A stretch of 64,000 nt of DNA from Thermoguttaceae bacterium (GTDB lineage Bacteria; Planctomycetota; Planctomycetia; Pirellulales; Thermoguttaceae): the NCBI GenBank assembly GCA_025060325.1, contig JANXBW010000013.1, forward strand, positions 1-64,000. The letters run 5' to 3'. The notes beneath the pieces are model-generated. The model worked only from the letters and a program-made list of their open reading frames with translations, made no database searches and was not told the DNA's origin. Made by a program: the position numbers and the translations under genes. Shown piece by piece: positions 46,171 through 56,088 of the stretch. Each line of letters starts with the position of its first letter. Positions within the stretch are counted from its first letter, which is position 1.

Positions 46171-49137
46171 ATGGCCAATCGGATGGCGACAACCGGACGA
46201 AAACTCGTGATTGAACCGGTCTTTTGCCCGCCGGGAGTGACCGATCCGTTTGCCACGGTGGAATGGGAGGAGCGTACTGCCCAGATCAAGGATGATCGAG
46301 GACAGGTTGTCTTCGAGCAAACGGGGTGCGAATTTCCCAAATCGTGGAGTCAACTGGCCACCAATGTGGTGGCAAGTAAGTACTTTTACGGTGAGTTGGG
46401 GACACCTCAGCGCGAACGAAGTGTCCGCCAGCTCATCCACCGAGTCTGCCGAACCATTGCCGATTGGGGCATTGCCGACGGCTATTTTGCCTCCCCAGAG
46501 GACGGGGAGCGCTTCTACCGTGAGCTGGTTTGGCTTTGTCTTCATCAACACGCCTCGTTTAATTCCCCCGTTTGGTTCAATGTGGGACTTTATCATCAGT
46601 ACGGAGTAAAGGGCACCGCGTGCAATTGGGTTTGGGATCCGGTTACCCAGTCCGTTCGTCAACCGGAAAATCCTTATGAGCATCCTCAGGCTTCCGCCTG
46701 CTTTATCCAGAGCGTGCAGGACACGATGGAAGATATCATGGAACTTGCCCGGAGCGAGGCACTCCTGTTTAAGTTTGGCTCCGGCACAGGGACGGATCTG
46801 TCGACACTTCGCTCCATGAGGGAGAAGTTATCCGGCGGTGGTAAGCCGTCTGGTCCGCTCTCCTTTATGCGTGTTTATGACCAGATTGCTGCCGTGGTCA
46901 AAAGCGGGGGAAAAACCCGGCGAGCTGCCAAGATGCAGTCCCTTAAAGTCACTCATCCGGACATCTTGGAATTTATCGAGTGTAAGCGAAAAGAGGAGGA
47001 AAAGGCTAAGGCACTAATGGCCGCCGGCTATTCCCCGGAAGAGGCCTACAGCTCCGTGCACTTCCAGAATGCCAACCTATCGGTCCGGGTCACCGATGAA
47101 TTTATGGAAGCGGTCGTGGCGGATCGACCCTGGACCACCCGGTGGGTGACCGATCCCTCCAAGCCGGGTCCTACGTATTCAGCTCGCGAACTTTTCCACA
47201 AAATGGCGGAAAACGCGTGGGCCTGCGGGGATCCGGGGATTCAATACGATACGACCATCAACAAATGGCACACGTGTCCCAACTCCGGGCGAATTAACGC
47301 CTCTAATCCCTGCAGTGAATACATGTTTCTGGATGATTCGGCCTGCAACTTGGCCAGCTTAAACCTAATGAAGTTTCGGCGGGAGGATGGCAGGTTTGAT
47401 GCCGAGCGGTTTGCCGCCGCTTGCCGAATCATCTTTATCGCCCAAGAGATTCTTGTTGACCATGGGAGTTACCCCACGCCGAGAATTGCCCTGAATAGCC
47501 ACCGTTTCCGGCCGATCGGCTTGGGGTATTCCAATTTGGGAAGTCTGATTATGGCCTCGGGGCTGCCGTATGACTCCGATGAAGCTCGGGGACTTTGCGC
47601 GGTCATTACAGCGATTATGACCGGTGCTGCTTACCGCACCAGTACGGAGCTTGCGGCTGCTGTCGGGCCGTTTGAGGGCTTCGAAATAAACCGCGAGCCA
47701 ATGCTCCGCGTCATGGAGATGCATTGGCAGAAGGTCGAAGAGATCGAGCATGCTCCGGAGGAATTGAAGAACTTCGCGCGCAAGCTTTGGGACGAAGTTC
47801 TGGCCCACGGTCGGCGCTTTGGCTTCCGCAATGCTCAGGCTACCGTGTTGGCACCAACCGGCACGATCAGTTTCATGATGGACTGCGATACGACGGGAAT
47901 TGAGCCGGAACTTGCCCTTGTCAAATACAAATTCCTCGCTGGTGGGGGAACCTTCAAGATTGTCAACCAGACCGTGCCGCTTGCTTTAAAGGCGCTTGGA
48001 TACACGCCGGAGCAAATCAAAGAGATTGTTGCCTATGTGGAGCGGGAGGACGGGATTGAGGGAGCACCGCATCTTCGGCCGGAACATCTGCCAGTGTTCG
48101 ACTGTGCTTTTCCGCCGCCAAAGGGGACACGATGTATTCCCTGGCGGGCGCATTTACGAATGATGGCGGCTGCCCAGCCATTCCTTTCCGGGGCCATTTC
48201 AAAAACCATCAACATGCCTCGGGACGCCACAGTGGAGGATGTGGCCAACGCGTACATGGAAGGCTGGCGGCTTGGGCTTAAGGCGGTGGCCATTTACCGG
48301 GACGGGTCCAAAGGGTTTCAGGTGCTGGCCACCAAGAAAAAGGAGGAAGCGGAGAAAAAGTCAACGGAGCTTCCGCCCCCTCGCCGGGAGCGCTTGCCGG
48401 ACACCCGCCGCTCGATTACCCACAAGTTCTCCGTGGCCGGGCACGAAGGCTATATCACCGTGGGACTTTATCCAGACGGTCGCCCAGGTGAACTTTTTAT
48501 CACCATGGCTAAGGAAGGTAGCACCATCGGCGGCCTCATGGACTGCTTTGGCACGGCTGTCTCGATGAGTCTTCAGTACGGTGTTCCCTTGGAGGTTTAC
48601 GTCAACAAGTTTTCGTACACGCGGTTTGAGCCGTGGGGTTATACCAACAACCCGGACATCCGTGTCGCCACAAGCATTGTCGACTATATCTTCCGGTGGC
48701 TGGGGATCATGTTCCTCCCTGGGTATCGCGAACAGCTTCGGTCGCGAACGGGCGGGGGAGCCACGGCACCGACCCCTGGCGAAAAAACCACCTCCCCTGC
48801 CCCAGGCGGAGCGGCACCCGCTCCGACCGGAAGCCCCGAAACGGCCCAAACCTCCGCCCCCGTTCCGCGGACCTCGTCAGGGGAGCGCCCGGCGGCCGAG
48901 CTGCCCTCGGGCAATGGGGAATTCCGCGCTGCCGGCAAGAGTATCCCTGTGCCGCTATGGGATTATCCGGTTGAGACCTCGCCCCCGACGCGGGAAAACA
49001 TGCAAACGCTTGTGGGCGACGGTTTCCTTCGCTATCAAGACGATAACCCAATTTGCGACAACTGTGGAGCGATCACCCGGCGCGCTGGCAACTGCTTCCT
49101 CTGCGGTACCTGCGGCACAAGCATGGGGTGTTCCTAA
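46171..49137 (+). CDS. nrdJ: Adenosylcobalamin-dependent ribonucleotide reductase (class II)
   Basis: A 988-residue class II ribonucleotide reductase that makes deoxyribonucleotides with vitamin B12 and needs no oxygen. Features in order: ASFNSPVWFNVG and ASACFIQSVQDTMEDIME (substrate Cys), the active-site NPCSE with C381 and its Glu, LAPTGTISFMMDCDTTGIEP, the C-terminal domain after a Pro/Ala-rich linker (about residues 860-925), and the redox Cys-rich tail (CDNCGAIT ... CFLCGTCGTSMGC). The ATG at 46171 follows GGAGG by eight bases; a TTG at 46147 and an ATG at 46156 are rejected. Upstream are a sigma-70-type promoter and paired NrdR-like boxes. The tail is typical of the long NrdJ form. Confidence 0.97.
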   Translation: MANRMATTGRKLVIEPVFCPPGVTDPFATVEWEERTAQIKDDRGQVVFEQTGCEFPKSWSQLATNVVASKYFYGELGTPQRERSVRQLIHRVCRTIADWGIADGYFASPEDGERFYRELVWLCLHQHASFNSPVWFNVGLYHQYGVKGTACNWVWDPVTQSVRQPENPYEHPQASACFIQSVQDTMEDIMELARSEALLFKFGSGTGTDLSTLRSMREKLSGGGKPSGPLSFMRVYDQIAAVVKSGGKTRRAAKMQSLKVTHPDILEFIECKRKEEEKAKALMAAGYSPEEAYSSVHFQNANLSVRVTDEFMEAVVADRPWTTRWVTDPSKPGPTYSARELFHKMAENAWACGDPGIQYDTTINKWHTCPNSGRINASNPCSEYMFLDDSACNLASLNLMKFRREDGRFDAERFAAACRIIFIAQEILVDHGSYPTPRIALNSHRFRPIGLGYSNLGSLIMASGLPYDSDEARGLCAVITAIMTGAAYRTSTELAAAVGPFEGFEINREPMLRVMEMHWQKVEEIEHAPEELKNFARKLWDEVLAHGRRFGFRNAQATVLAPTGTISFMMDCDTTGIEPELALVKYKFLAGGGTFKIVNQTVPLALKALGYTPEQIKEIVAYVEREDGIEGAPHLRPEHLPVFDCAFPPPKGTRCIPWRAHLRMMAAAQPFLSGAISKTINMPRDATVEDVANAYMEGWRLGLKAVAIYRDGSKGFQVLATKKKEEAEKKSTELPPPRRERLPDTRRSITHKFSVAGHEGYITVGLYPDGRPGELFITMAKEGSTIGGLMDCFGTAVSMSLQYGVPLEVYVNKFSYTRFEPWGYTNNPDIRVATSIVDYIFRWLGIMFLPGYREQLRSRTGGGATAPTPGEKTTSPAPGGAAPAPTGSPETAQTSAPVPRTSSGERPAAELPSGNGEFRAAGKSIPVPLWDYPVETSPPTRENMQTLVGDGFLRYQDDNPICDNCGAITRRAGNCFLCGTCGTSMGCS

Positions 49138-49150
49138 GCAGAAGCAGCTT

Positions 49151-49179
49151 CGGCCGGAGAAGGTGGTGGGCCGGTTTTT
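49151..49179 (+). terminator. Possible terminator of nrdJ
   Basis: Stem CGGCC (49151-49155) with GGCCG (49169-49173), a 13-base loop and TTTTT at 49175-49179, 14 bases after the nrdJ stop. Short stem, so moderate support. Confidence 0.45.
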
Positions 49180-49418
49180 CCGCGAAATGCTTCGCATCCC
49201 GGTGGCCGACTAGCCGCCTGGATGATGAATCTTGATTCGGGATTTATCCGTTGGCGCCTTCCGCGTCGACGTTCTGAGGGAAGCTGAGGCTCCGCTACCA
49301 CAGAGTGAACTTCTTCGGCTTTAAGCAGCCGCTGCGTCTGACGCAATTTACGGCAACAATTGCTTCTTTGCAAACGCCGGAACCTCGGGCGAATTATTTG
49401 AGGAATTTAGCGGGCAAC

Positions 49419-50981
49419 TCACAAAGATGAGCTGGCCGATTGTGCCTTGGTCGGCCGCGCCGGCTGTACTTGGCCAAGCTGGGAGCCCTCTGGCAAAGCC
49501 GCTTTCCAGCCAGCATGGAGAAGCTCGGCCATCTCTTTCCGGACCTCAGCGTAGGCCGGGTCGTCCACAACATTGACCGTTTCCCACGGATCTTTCTCTA
49601 GGTCGTAAAGCGCGGCCTTCAGGGCGCCCCGGCTAAATTCCATGTAGCTATATTTTTTCGTCCGCACGCACTGGCCGAAGGCATCGCCATCGTCTTCCAC
49701 AATGAAGGCGGCTTTTTTCCACGGCCGGTCGGGGTCAACAAGCAGCGGCGCGAAGCTAATGCCCTCTAGATTGGGCGGAAGCTCAAAATTCAGAAGCTCG
49801 CCCAGTGTAGGCACGATGTCGACAAACTCCACAATTTCCCGGCAGACTTTTCCGTTGCCTGGCGCCCCGGGCACGCGTACCACAAGCGGAGCACGATGAG
49901 TCGCTTCCAACATCGAGTATTTCGACCAAAAGCCGTGGTCGCCCAAGTGGAAGCCATGGTCCCCTAAGAAGATGACAATGGTGTTCTTATCGAGGCCGGT
50001 CTCCTCGAGCGTTCGGAGAATTAGACCGATGTTGTCATCCACAAAAGTAAGGCATGCGTAATAGGCCGCTATCGCCTCCCGGACTTGCTGATCAGAGGGT
50101 TGCTTGAGGGTGAAGATGTCCGGATTTCCCCCCACCGCCCGCTTCGGATAAGGGAAATTAATAAGGGTCTGAGGCCGGGCCGGTGGCAGGGGAATCTGGG
50201 CCGGATCGTACATCTGGATATATTCCTTGGGACAGACAAGGGGTGTGTGCGGCCGGGATTGCGCCACCGCTAAGAAAAATTGCTTCCCGCTCCCGGCAAA
50301 CTCGCGAAGGAGGGCGGAAGCGACAACGGCCATCCGGTAGTCGCCTTCGTCTTCTCGCGACAAGCCTGAATCGCCATAACGGTCCGAGCGCCGGCGCCGC
50401 CATTCACGATACTCGGGGCTTTTCTGATCTTTGGGCGGAGGCTCCCAGTGCGGTGGACGCCGGGCCGGTGGGAACTTCACCACAGGCCCGGGTCCCTGCC
50501 AACCCGGCGGAGGTGTGTACATTTCGATCCGGTGAAACACCGAAAGCTGCTTTTCCGCATAGTCCGTCCGGTGGAAAAACTTGCCAATGACCGCAAGGTA
50601 AAGTCCCCGCTTTTTCAGCATCTCTGGCAGGGTGACCACCCATTCCGGGAAATAAGCGTCCATCTCCTGACCGTTGTTGGTCACGCGATTAGTCAACGGG
50701 CGAAGACCTGTCAAATATGAAGCTCGCGACGGATTGCAACACACCCCTTGCACATAGGCCCGGTCAAACCGAATCCCGGTGGCGCATAGTCGGTCGAGAT
50801 TCGGCGTCTTACAAATCGGATTGCCGTAACAGCCAAGTGCCGAGGCGTTACAATCCTCGATGTTGATGAAAAGGACATTCATCTTTGTGGTATCCGGCAG
50901 ACTCGGGACCGCCGCCTTAACTGCGCCACAAAGGAAAAATAAAGCGAGGCAGCCGGACATGGAAAAGAAAGTTCTCCGCAT
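49419..50981 (-). CDS. Secreted sulfatase (iduronate-2-sulfatase-like)
   Basis: A 520-residue sulfatase. Signal peptide (CLALFFLCGAVKAA), metal-binding start (VLFINIEDCNASALGCYGN), then C82-N-P-S-R86, the C-x-P-S-R signature for formylglycine formation, and FLGDHGFHLGDHGFWSKYS, typical of iduronate-2-sulfatase-like family members. It would remove sulfate from a glycan, as planctomycetes often do with algal or matrix polysaccharides. The ATG at 50981 follows GGGAGGG by seven bases; the open frame of 51 codons upstream is not used. It is convergent with nrdJ and separated by 209 bp from the EF-P paralogue upstream. Substrate is inferred only. Confidence 0.93.
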   Translation of the reverse strand: MRRTFFSMSGCLALFFLCGAVKAAVPSLPDTTKMNVLFINIEDCNASALGCYGNPICKTPNLDRLCATGIRFDRAYVQGVCCNPSRASYLTGLRPLTNRVTNNGQEMDAYFPEWVVTLPEMLKKRGLYLAVIGKFFHRTDYAEKQLSVFHRIEMYTPPPGWQGPGPVVKFPPARRPPHWEPPPKDQKSPEYREWRRRRSDRYGDSGLSREDEGDYRMAVVASALLREFAGSGKQFFLAVAQSRPHTPLVCPKEYIQMYDPAQIPLPPARPQTLINFPYPKRAVGGNPDIFTLKQPSDQQVREAIAAYYACLTFVDDNIGLILRTLEETGLDKNTIVIFLGDHGFHLGDHGFWSKYSMLEATHRAPLVVRVPGAPGNGKVCREIVEFVDIVPTLGELLNFELPPNLEGISFAPLLVDPDRPWKKAAFIVEDDGDAFGQCVRTKKYSYMEFSRGALKAALYDLEKDPWETVNVVDDPAYAEVRKEMAELLHAGWKAALPEGSQLGQVQPARPTKAQSASSSL

Positions 50982-51190
50982 GCCTGCACCCTCCCAAGGT
51001 TTTTGAATTGGCACTTTGCCGAAGGCAACCGAGGTCTTTCCACCTGGCGGGATTGAGCCTTCCGAAGGACAAGTGCCCCACGGAACTCCACGCCCTCCCA
51101 CGGCCACACTGCCCTTGATGGGTCCCCTCGTCAACTTGACGACGTATTAGCTCCAACCTGATGGCAGGCTTGGGAATGGTACCGGGAATC

Positions 51191-51757
51191 CTAGCCCACT
51201 CGGCCGAGAAATTCGCCAGTTCGGGTATCCACTTTAACTTTGTCCCCAGGGCTAAGATACTCGGGGACCTGAATCACAAGGCCGGTCTCTAATTTGGCGG
51301 GTTTGTTGCGCGAGGTGGCCGAGCCGCCTCGAACAGCCGGGGTACACTCCGCGATGCGAAGCTCGACCGCCACAGGGAGCTGAATCGCCACACAACGCCC
51401 TTCATAAATTAGCGCAAAGACGCCCTCGAGCTCCTCGGTCAGGTACGGCCGTTCGTCTTCGACTTCCTCGTGCGTCAACGAGTACTGTTCGAATGTCTCT
51501 TGATCCATGAAGTGGCAATGGGTGGCGTCGGCATAGAGAAATTTCACCGGCCGGCGCTGGAAATCAGCATCTTGGAGCTCGTCCTCACCTCGCAGCGTAA
51601 TGTCAACCTTCCGTTTTGTTTTCAAATTCCGTGCCCGGAACTTATAAATCGTTGCCACCCCGCGGGCCGATGGTGTCTGTACGGTAACAGATTCAATAAA
51701 GCATGGAGCGCCCTGGTAACCCACTACCATGCCCGGTTTAACATCTTTAGCCAACAT
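51191..51757 (-). CDS. efpL: EF-P paralogue of EfpL/YeiP type
   Basis: A 188-residue three-domain protein of the elongation factor P superfamily that relieves ribosome stalling at proline-rich motifs. It matches the YeiP/EfpL subgroup: N-terminal KOW-like domain, tip loop TPSARGVATIYK with Arg32 where E. coli EfpL has Arg33, the strand LRGEDELQDADFQRR, and the C-terminal signature ASATSRNKPA-like (GSATSRNKPAKLETGLVIQVPEYLSPGD spans the last domain). The arginine tip means it needs no lysyl modification. The ATG at 51757 has GGAG about 12 bases upstream. It is upstream of a sulfatase gene on the same strand. Confidence 0.93.
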   Translation of the reverse strand: MLAKDVKPGMVVGYQGAPCFIESVTVQTPSARGVATIYKFRARNLKTKRKVDITLRGEDELQDADFQRRPVKFLYADATHCHFMDQETFEQYSLTHEEVEDERPYLTEELEGVFALIYEGRCVAIQLPVAVELRIAECTPAVRGGSATSRNKPAKLETGLVIQVPEYLSPGDKVKVDTRTGEFLGRVG

Positions 51758-52283
51758 GGTCGTTTACCACTCCAAAAAACTGACAAAGTTCGCGCTGATC
51801 GGCACGCTCGAGAAGGTCCCCAGTTGGCCTTACCCTATCATGCGGCTTGGGCCTACACGCACCCCTCTGTTAACTAGCAATTACCGCCCTCGCGTTTCCC
51901 GCCGATTCGCCAATATCCTCGTTACCGCGGCTTTCGGGCCGACGGAGGAGGGCACTTGGGGCCTTCGATAAATATATCACGGCCGTAAGGCTCCACTCAA
52001 TTTGCCGGCAAAGGCCGGGGCTGTTCTAAAGAAATTCGCCCCAAGTGAGACCGGAAAGAAGCTAAGCACAAGGCCGGCCCTCGCGAGCCGCCGAAAGAAA
52101 GCTCTCTTAGCCGGCAGAACGTTTCCTCGGCACCTCGGGCACCCCTAGACAGGAATAACTCCTACTCCGCTTCCGCGGCAAAAGTTACTTTTGCGCGGCG
52201 GCTGGTTGGAGTTGGGCAACCTTTCCCAACCTGCCTCGGCAACCACTAGCGGAAAGACCAGTACCAAGGAAGTGACCTTGCCA
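51758..52283. other. Intergenic region without a gene
   Basis: 526 bp between the EF-P paralogue start and the SDR stop, both minus strand. Short frames only. A CAAGG/CCTTG hairpin (52265-52280) follows the SDR stop without a T tract. Confidence 0.5.
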
Positions 52284-53090
52284 TCAAACCCCGGCATAAG
52301 CGGAAAATCCCCCGTCCACGGGAATGATAGCCCCTGTCACAAAGGCTGATTGGTCATCCACAAGCCATAGGAGGGTACTTATAAGGTCGTCCGGTTGGCC
52401 GTATCGCCCGGCAGGCGTGTGAGCAAGAATGGTTTGTCCACGAGCGGTAGGCCGGCCGGCCTCGTCAACCAAGAGATAACGATTCTGCTCGGTAAGGAAG
52501 AAGCCCGGGGCAATTGCATTGACGCGGATCCGCGGCGAGTAATTCTGCGCCATGTGGACAGCAAGCCATTGAGTGAAGTTGGCGACCGCCGCCTTGGCCG
52601 CTCCGTAAGCCACCACCCGAGTCAGTGGACGAATAGCCGCCATGGAGGTGATGTTGATCACGACTCCGCGACCTAACTCCACCATGTCTGGCATAAATAC
52701 TTGACACGGCAAAATGGTGCCAAGGCAGTTGAGGTTGAAAACCCACTGGATCGCTTCCACCGGGATATCAAAGAACGATTGATCGGGGCCGGCGGTGGCC
52801 TGCGGCCGGTTACCACCCGCTCCATTAATGAGGATTTCCACTCGGCCAAAGCGCTCGCGAATGGACTGACGAGCCCGACGGAGGCTATCGCGACTAAGTA
52901 CATCGGCTGCTACTGCCAAAGCTTCCCCGCCGTTTTGTCGAATCTCCCCGGCCACCCGATTTGCTGCCTCGAAATTTAGATCCATCACCACTACCCGGGC
53001 ACCGTGCTCTGCCAAAGCTTTGCACATTGCGCTGCAGAGCACGCCGCCTCCCCCAGTCACCACTGCCACTTTTCCCGCCAAACGAGCCAT
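52284..53090 (-). CDS. SDR family oxidoreductase, D-mannonate oxidoreductase-like
   Basis: A 268-residue short-chain dehydrogenase. The NAD-binding motif is VTGGGGVLCSAM, NGAGGN follows, and the catalytic set is Ser in ITSMAAIRP with Tyr-x3-Lys in AYGAAKAAV. Long similarity to the D-mannonate oxidoreductase SDR group (FFDIPVEAIQWVF, NFTQWLAVHMA, APGFFLTEQNR, ILAHTPAGRYG) suggests reduction of D-fructuronate to D-mannonate in hexuronate breakdown. The last Gly of the glycine motif is Cys here, which I recall as common in this subgroup. The ATG at 53090 follows GGAGGGAG by six bases. No mannonate dehydratase is adjacent. Confidence 0.87.
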   Translation of the reverse strand: MARLAGKVAVVTGGGGVLCSAMCKALAEHGARVVVMDLNFEAANRVAGEIRQNGGEALAVAADVLSRDSLRRARQSIRERFGRVEILINGAGGNRPQATAGPDQSFFDIPVEAIQWVFNLNCLGTILPCQVFMPDMVELGRGVVINITSMAAIRPLTRVVAYGAAKAAVANFTQWLAVHMAQNYSPRIRVNAIAPGFFLTEQNRYLLVDEAGRPTARGQTILAHTPAGRYGQPDDLISTLLWLVDDQSAFVTGAIIPVDGGFSAYAGV

Positions 53091-53692
53091 CGCTTCTCCC
53101 TCCGAAAAGTTATTCGCCGCTAAAGCCTGCCTTCGTTCTGTTTCCAATTGAAGTCCGCAGCATCTTACCGGGTACGCGGTTCGGCACAAGGTCGCCGATT
53201 GGCAGAGTTCCTGCCCGTGAACCTGGTGCCAGGCGGCGATTTGAGCGAACGAAAAAGGAAAGCCATAAAGCGCAGTCAGAACAACCCCACCCCCAAGCCC
53301 TCAAGTCGTGAAACCTCAACAGGCGAGGGATGACGCGTAGCAGCAATCGCACTAGAGCTCACCGCAGCACACGCGGAGGAAAGACAACCGGACGTGCTGG
53401 GAAGGCAAAAACTCCTCGATTCTTGCGGGCTCCCTCCCATGGCCTTACGCTCAAGCCCCGAATTTGGTCGGATTTCCACCGGGATGCTCGGCCTGGCACA
53501 AATATTGCTGGGCCGCGTTTCTTAGGAAATTAACGGGATGCCGTTGTGTTAGCGGGAGCGCTATGGGGGAACCTGGCTCTTCGCCCACTTGGCGTCAAAG
53601 TTTCTGCCTGACCGAGAGAAAAGAGGGTTTGGAGTAAGGCGGGCTCGATAGCATTTGCCCGAAGACGGTCTTTTTGGCTTGGGGTTTCTGGG
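53091..53692. other. Divergent region between SDR and orphan gene
   Basis: 602 bp with no gene. It contains the sigma-54-like promoter at 53494-53509 that points toward the orphan gene. Confidence 0.5.
53494..53509 (+). promoter_or_regulatory. Sigma-54 (-24/-12) type promoter
   Basis: TGGCAC (53494-53499), five bases, TTGCT (53505-53509), with GG and GC separated by 10 bases. This fits the sigma-54 consensus TGGCAC-N5-TTGC[AT]. It precedes the gene at 53693, giving a predicted leader of about 170 nt. An enhancer-binding activator would be required. Confidence 0.55.
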
Positions 53693-54487
53693 ATGACATA
53701 TCGCGACCTAGCGCTTCTGGCTTTTTTGGTGGGCCGAGAATCACCGCAACTTCTTTTCGGGGGCACACCTTCTGTCGAGCTTCAGATCGAGTACTGGCTT
53801 GCTGGGAAGACCCGCAATGACCAGTGGATGCGATTACTAAAAGCCTTGGAACAAGATCTACACTCTTCGCCCGACCCGCCCGGCGACCTTCCCGCGATCA
53901 CGCTTGCCGAAGCACTTATCGCGGAAATCCTAACCTCCGAGCTTTTGTCCCGGGTGTGGGCCGCCATTAGCTGCGGCTGGGATCAGCTCGCGCATCATCC
54001 ACGACTTGAACCCCTTGCCCATAGCGTGCTTATGGGGCACCTTCAGGCCTCTGCCCGGGCAAGGCAACTTCAATCGCAGATGAGCCAAAGCCCGCCAGTC
54101 GCCAAGGTAGGATTTGAGCTTGCCGACGCAGTGGCTGGGTGGAGCGATCAAATCATCGGTTGGATCAGCTCCTGGGTACCCGTCACCCAATACGCCGCCG
54201 AGCCGGACCGGGCCGCCGAATTCGCCCGCGAGTGGCGAGAGCAAGGGGCCGATAACTCTCTCGTCTGGAAGCTCCTGCGAAACCTGATGACTCACCGGCT
54301 ATCGGCCTTGCCGGAAGGCCCGCCAACCACCCGGGAGATTAATCGTCGGTTAGGCTCGGTAATACTGGGGACAATTCCACGCAGCATCGTGGGCGACCCG
54401 GAATTTGCAACCTCCTTCTGGCCATATTGGGTTGACCGGTTCGTCGACCGGACTCAGGAGCTAGTGGACCGAGCAGTGGGGGACTAG
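53693..54487 (+). CDS. Hypothetical protein, unknown family
   Basis: A 264-residue soluble protein I do not recognise. It is mostly helical by composition (ALIAEILTSELLSRVWAAIS, LAHSVLMGHLQASARARQLQ), with no signal peptide or clear transmembrane helix. Several aromatic residues cluster near the middle and C-terminal part (WSDQIIGWISSWVP, FATSFWPYWVDRFVDR). The ATG at 53693 has no strong ribosome binding site. A sigma-54-like promoter lies about 170 bp upstream, suggesting regulated expression. It is divergent from the SDR gene and has no same-strand neighbour within 600 bp. Confidence 0.65.
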   Translation: MTYRDLALLAFLVGRESPQLLFGGTPSVELQIEYWLAGKTRNDQWMRLLKALEQDLHSSPDPPGDLPAITLAEALIAEILTSELLSRVWAAISCGWDQLAHHPRLEPLAHSVLMGHLQASARARQLQSQMSQSPPVAKVGFELADAVAGWSDQIIGWISSWVPVTQYAAEPDRAAEFAREWREQGADNSLVWKLLRNLMTHRLSALPEGPPTTREINRRLGSVILGTIPRSIVGDPEFATSFWPYWVDRFVDRTQELVDRAVGD

Positions 54488-55150
54488 CCGGGCCGATGAG
54501 AGCGACCGCCGATTTGCTCGCCCCTGCCCTTCGGGTCGAAAGGTCAGACCGACGGATTGGGAGCTACAGTCCGGTTTTGTCGGCGGCAGCGCGACGAGAT
54601 ACCATTCGCGTTTTTGCGGGCCCCCTTTTTCCTGCGCCATTAAAAGAAGCTTGACACTTAGCCTGTAACGGCGGCTCATCGCGAGGAGTTTTAGGCGCCC
54701 ACGGGCGGGGGGAAGCCGGTTACCCGCCGGGGATCCAACGATCGCTCCCAATAGCGCGCCCGGTTAGATCTTGGCCTCCCAGATTTCGGGCGCAAATATC
54801 TTGGTGAGCGGGATTCAGCACCTCCTGAAGTTCCTGGCTTTTTTCCGGAGCGCTTCAGTCGGACACACAAGTGCCCACGGCGCTGCGAAACTCCATCTTT
54901 TTCGTCGAGTTACTTCTCTTTGCTGAGCCAGGGTAGTTACGCCGCCAGCAAAAAGCCCGCTAGGCCGCTCTTGCAAGTTGTTGTTATCTAACCGTAGCGC
55001 GGGCAAGTCATCTTAGCCCGGATAAAAAGCAGCGCGTTTCGTCGGCAGGAAAGGTTGGAATCGCAAAGAGTGCCTCTATGCCCGAGCGGCGGGGACTCGG
55101 CGAACGGGAGCCTCATCGGGCAAAAGGTAGCTGAACCGGGGGTTTTTCCC
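54488..55150. other. Intergenic region without a gene
   Basis: 663 bp. CCTTCGGGTCGAAAGGTCA (54528-54546) matches at 17 of 19 bases a site after the Tat aldo/keto reductase (6369-6387), both soon after a stop codon. A frame before the next gene stays open upstream of its ATG but shows no domain. Confidence 0.5.
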
Positions 55151-55879
55151 ATGGACGCCCAGCCAAACACGGAGATAAACGGCATACAACCTGTGGCGGG
55201 AGGGATCGAAGGTTCCCCGCAATCTGAGGACACAATCCGGCGTCCCTGGGAGAAAAAGGGGGAGGAGGAAGGCGGGTGGACTCTGAGTTTTTCCGCAGTC
55301 ACCGCTTCTGCCCTTCTCGCCGATGTGCTTGTGCCCGGAGGAGTCCCGATACCGCCGGAGACCATCGTGACGGAAACTAGGGTCCGCCATCAATTAAGCT
55401 TCATCCCCCGCGCGGTCCACCGTGCGGCTGCGCTATTTGATGACACCCCTAAGGCCGAGCTAACCCGCCCAGAGAAGCAAGCTCCAACTACGGTGTCAGC
55501 GCATGGGCTTGCCCGATTTGATCCGCCCCATACACAAAAAGCTCCCCACCGCGGCGAGCTGTATCTCCCCGCTGCCGGCCAGCCAAGCACCAACAACCGA
55601 AACCTTACCCAACTATTCGGCAGCGCGTGTGTAGCCTCCGGGCTTTTCGTGGCAAGCCTAGCCGGCACTTTGGCGCTTGTGGGCGGAACGGACAAGCCCC
55701 AGTGGTGGGTAGAACTGGCAATATCAGCGGCCGGGGCTTTGATTGCCCTGCTCGGGCATCTCATTCAAAAAAGAGCTTGCCGGGTTGGGCACAAGGGAAT
55801 ACGTCCTACGAACGGCCCCGGGGTTACCCAGGAGTCCCAAGACCCACCCGTAACCTCCGGGCAAGCAAACCCGTGTTAA
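55151..55879 (+). CDS. Orphan protein with two C-terminal transmembrane helices
   Basis: A 242-residue protein without a recognised domain. The first 150 residues are polar and Pro-rich. Two hydrophobic segments follow at about residues 156-179 (SACVASGLFVASLAGTLALV) and 185-205 (WWVELAISAAGALIALLGHL), forming a probable hairpin in the membrane, then a short basic tail. The ATG at 55151 is chosen; an in-frame TTG at 55055 would add 32 polar residues and is possible. It lies about 210 bp before the ArnT-like gene on the same strand and may be linked to it, but I see no other evidence. Confidence 0.6.
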   Translation: MDAQPNTEINGIQPVAGGIEGSPQSEDTIRRPWEKKGEEEGGWTLSFSAVTASALLADVLVPGGVPIPPETIVTETRVRHQLSFIPRAVHRAAALFDDTPKAELTRPEKQAPTTVSAHGLARFDPPHTQKAPHRGELYLPAAGQPSTNNRNLTQLFGSACVASGLFVASLAGTLALVGGTDKPQWWVELAISAAGALIALLGHLIQKRACRVGHKGIRPTNGPGVTQESQDPPVTSGQANPC

Positions 55880-56088
55880 GGTTAGGCCTTGAACCGTCGG
55901 CTCAACCATGCAAGAAAGCGTACCTGAGTTCCTCCGATGATTCCGCTCCGGCCAAGCTGGGTCAAACATAACCACGTTCCCAATTGACTTGCTTGCGAAG
56001 CGATCGATTCGTTTCGGCTTCTGCGCTCAAAGACCTTGGATGAGCGCATGTTTCCTGTGGACGAAATTTGCATCGCGAATTGGTGACC

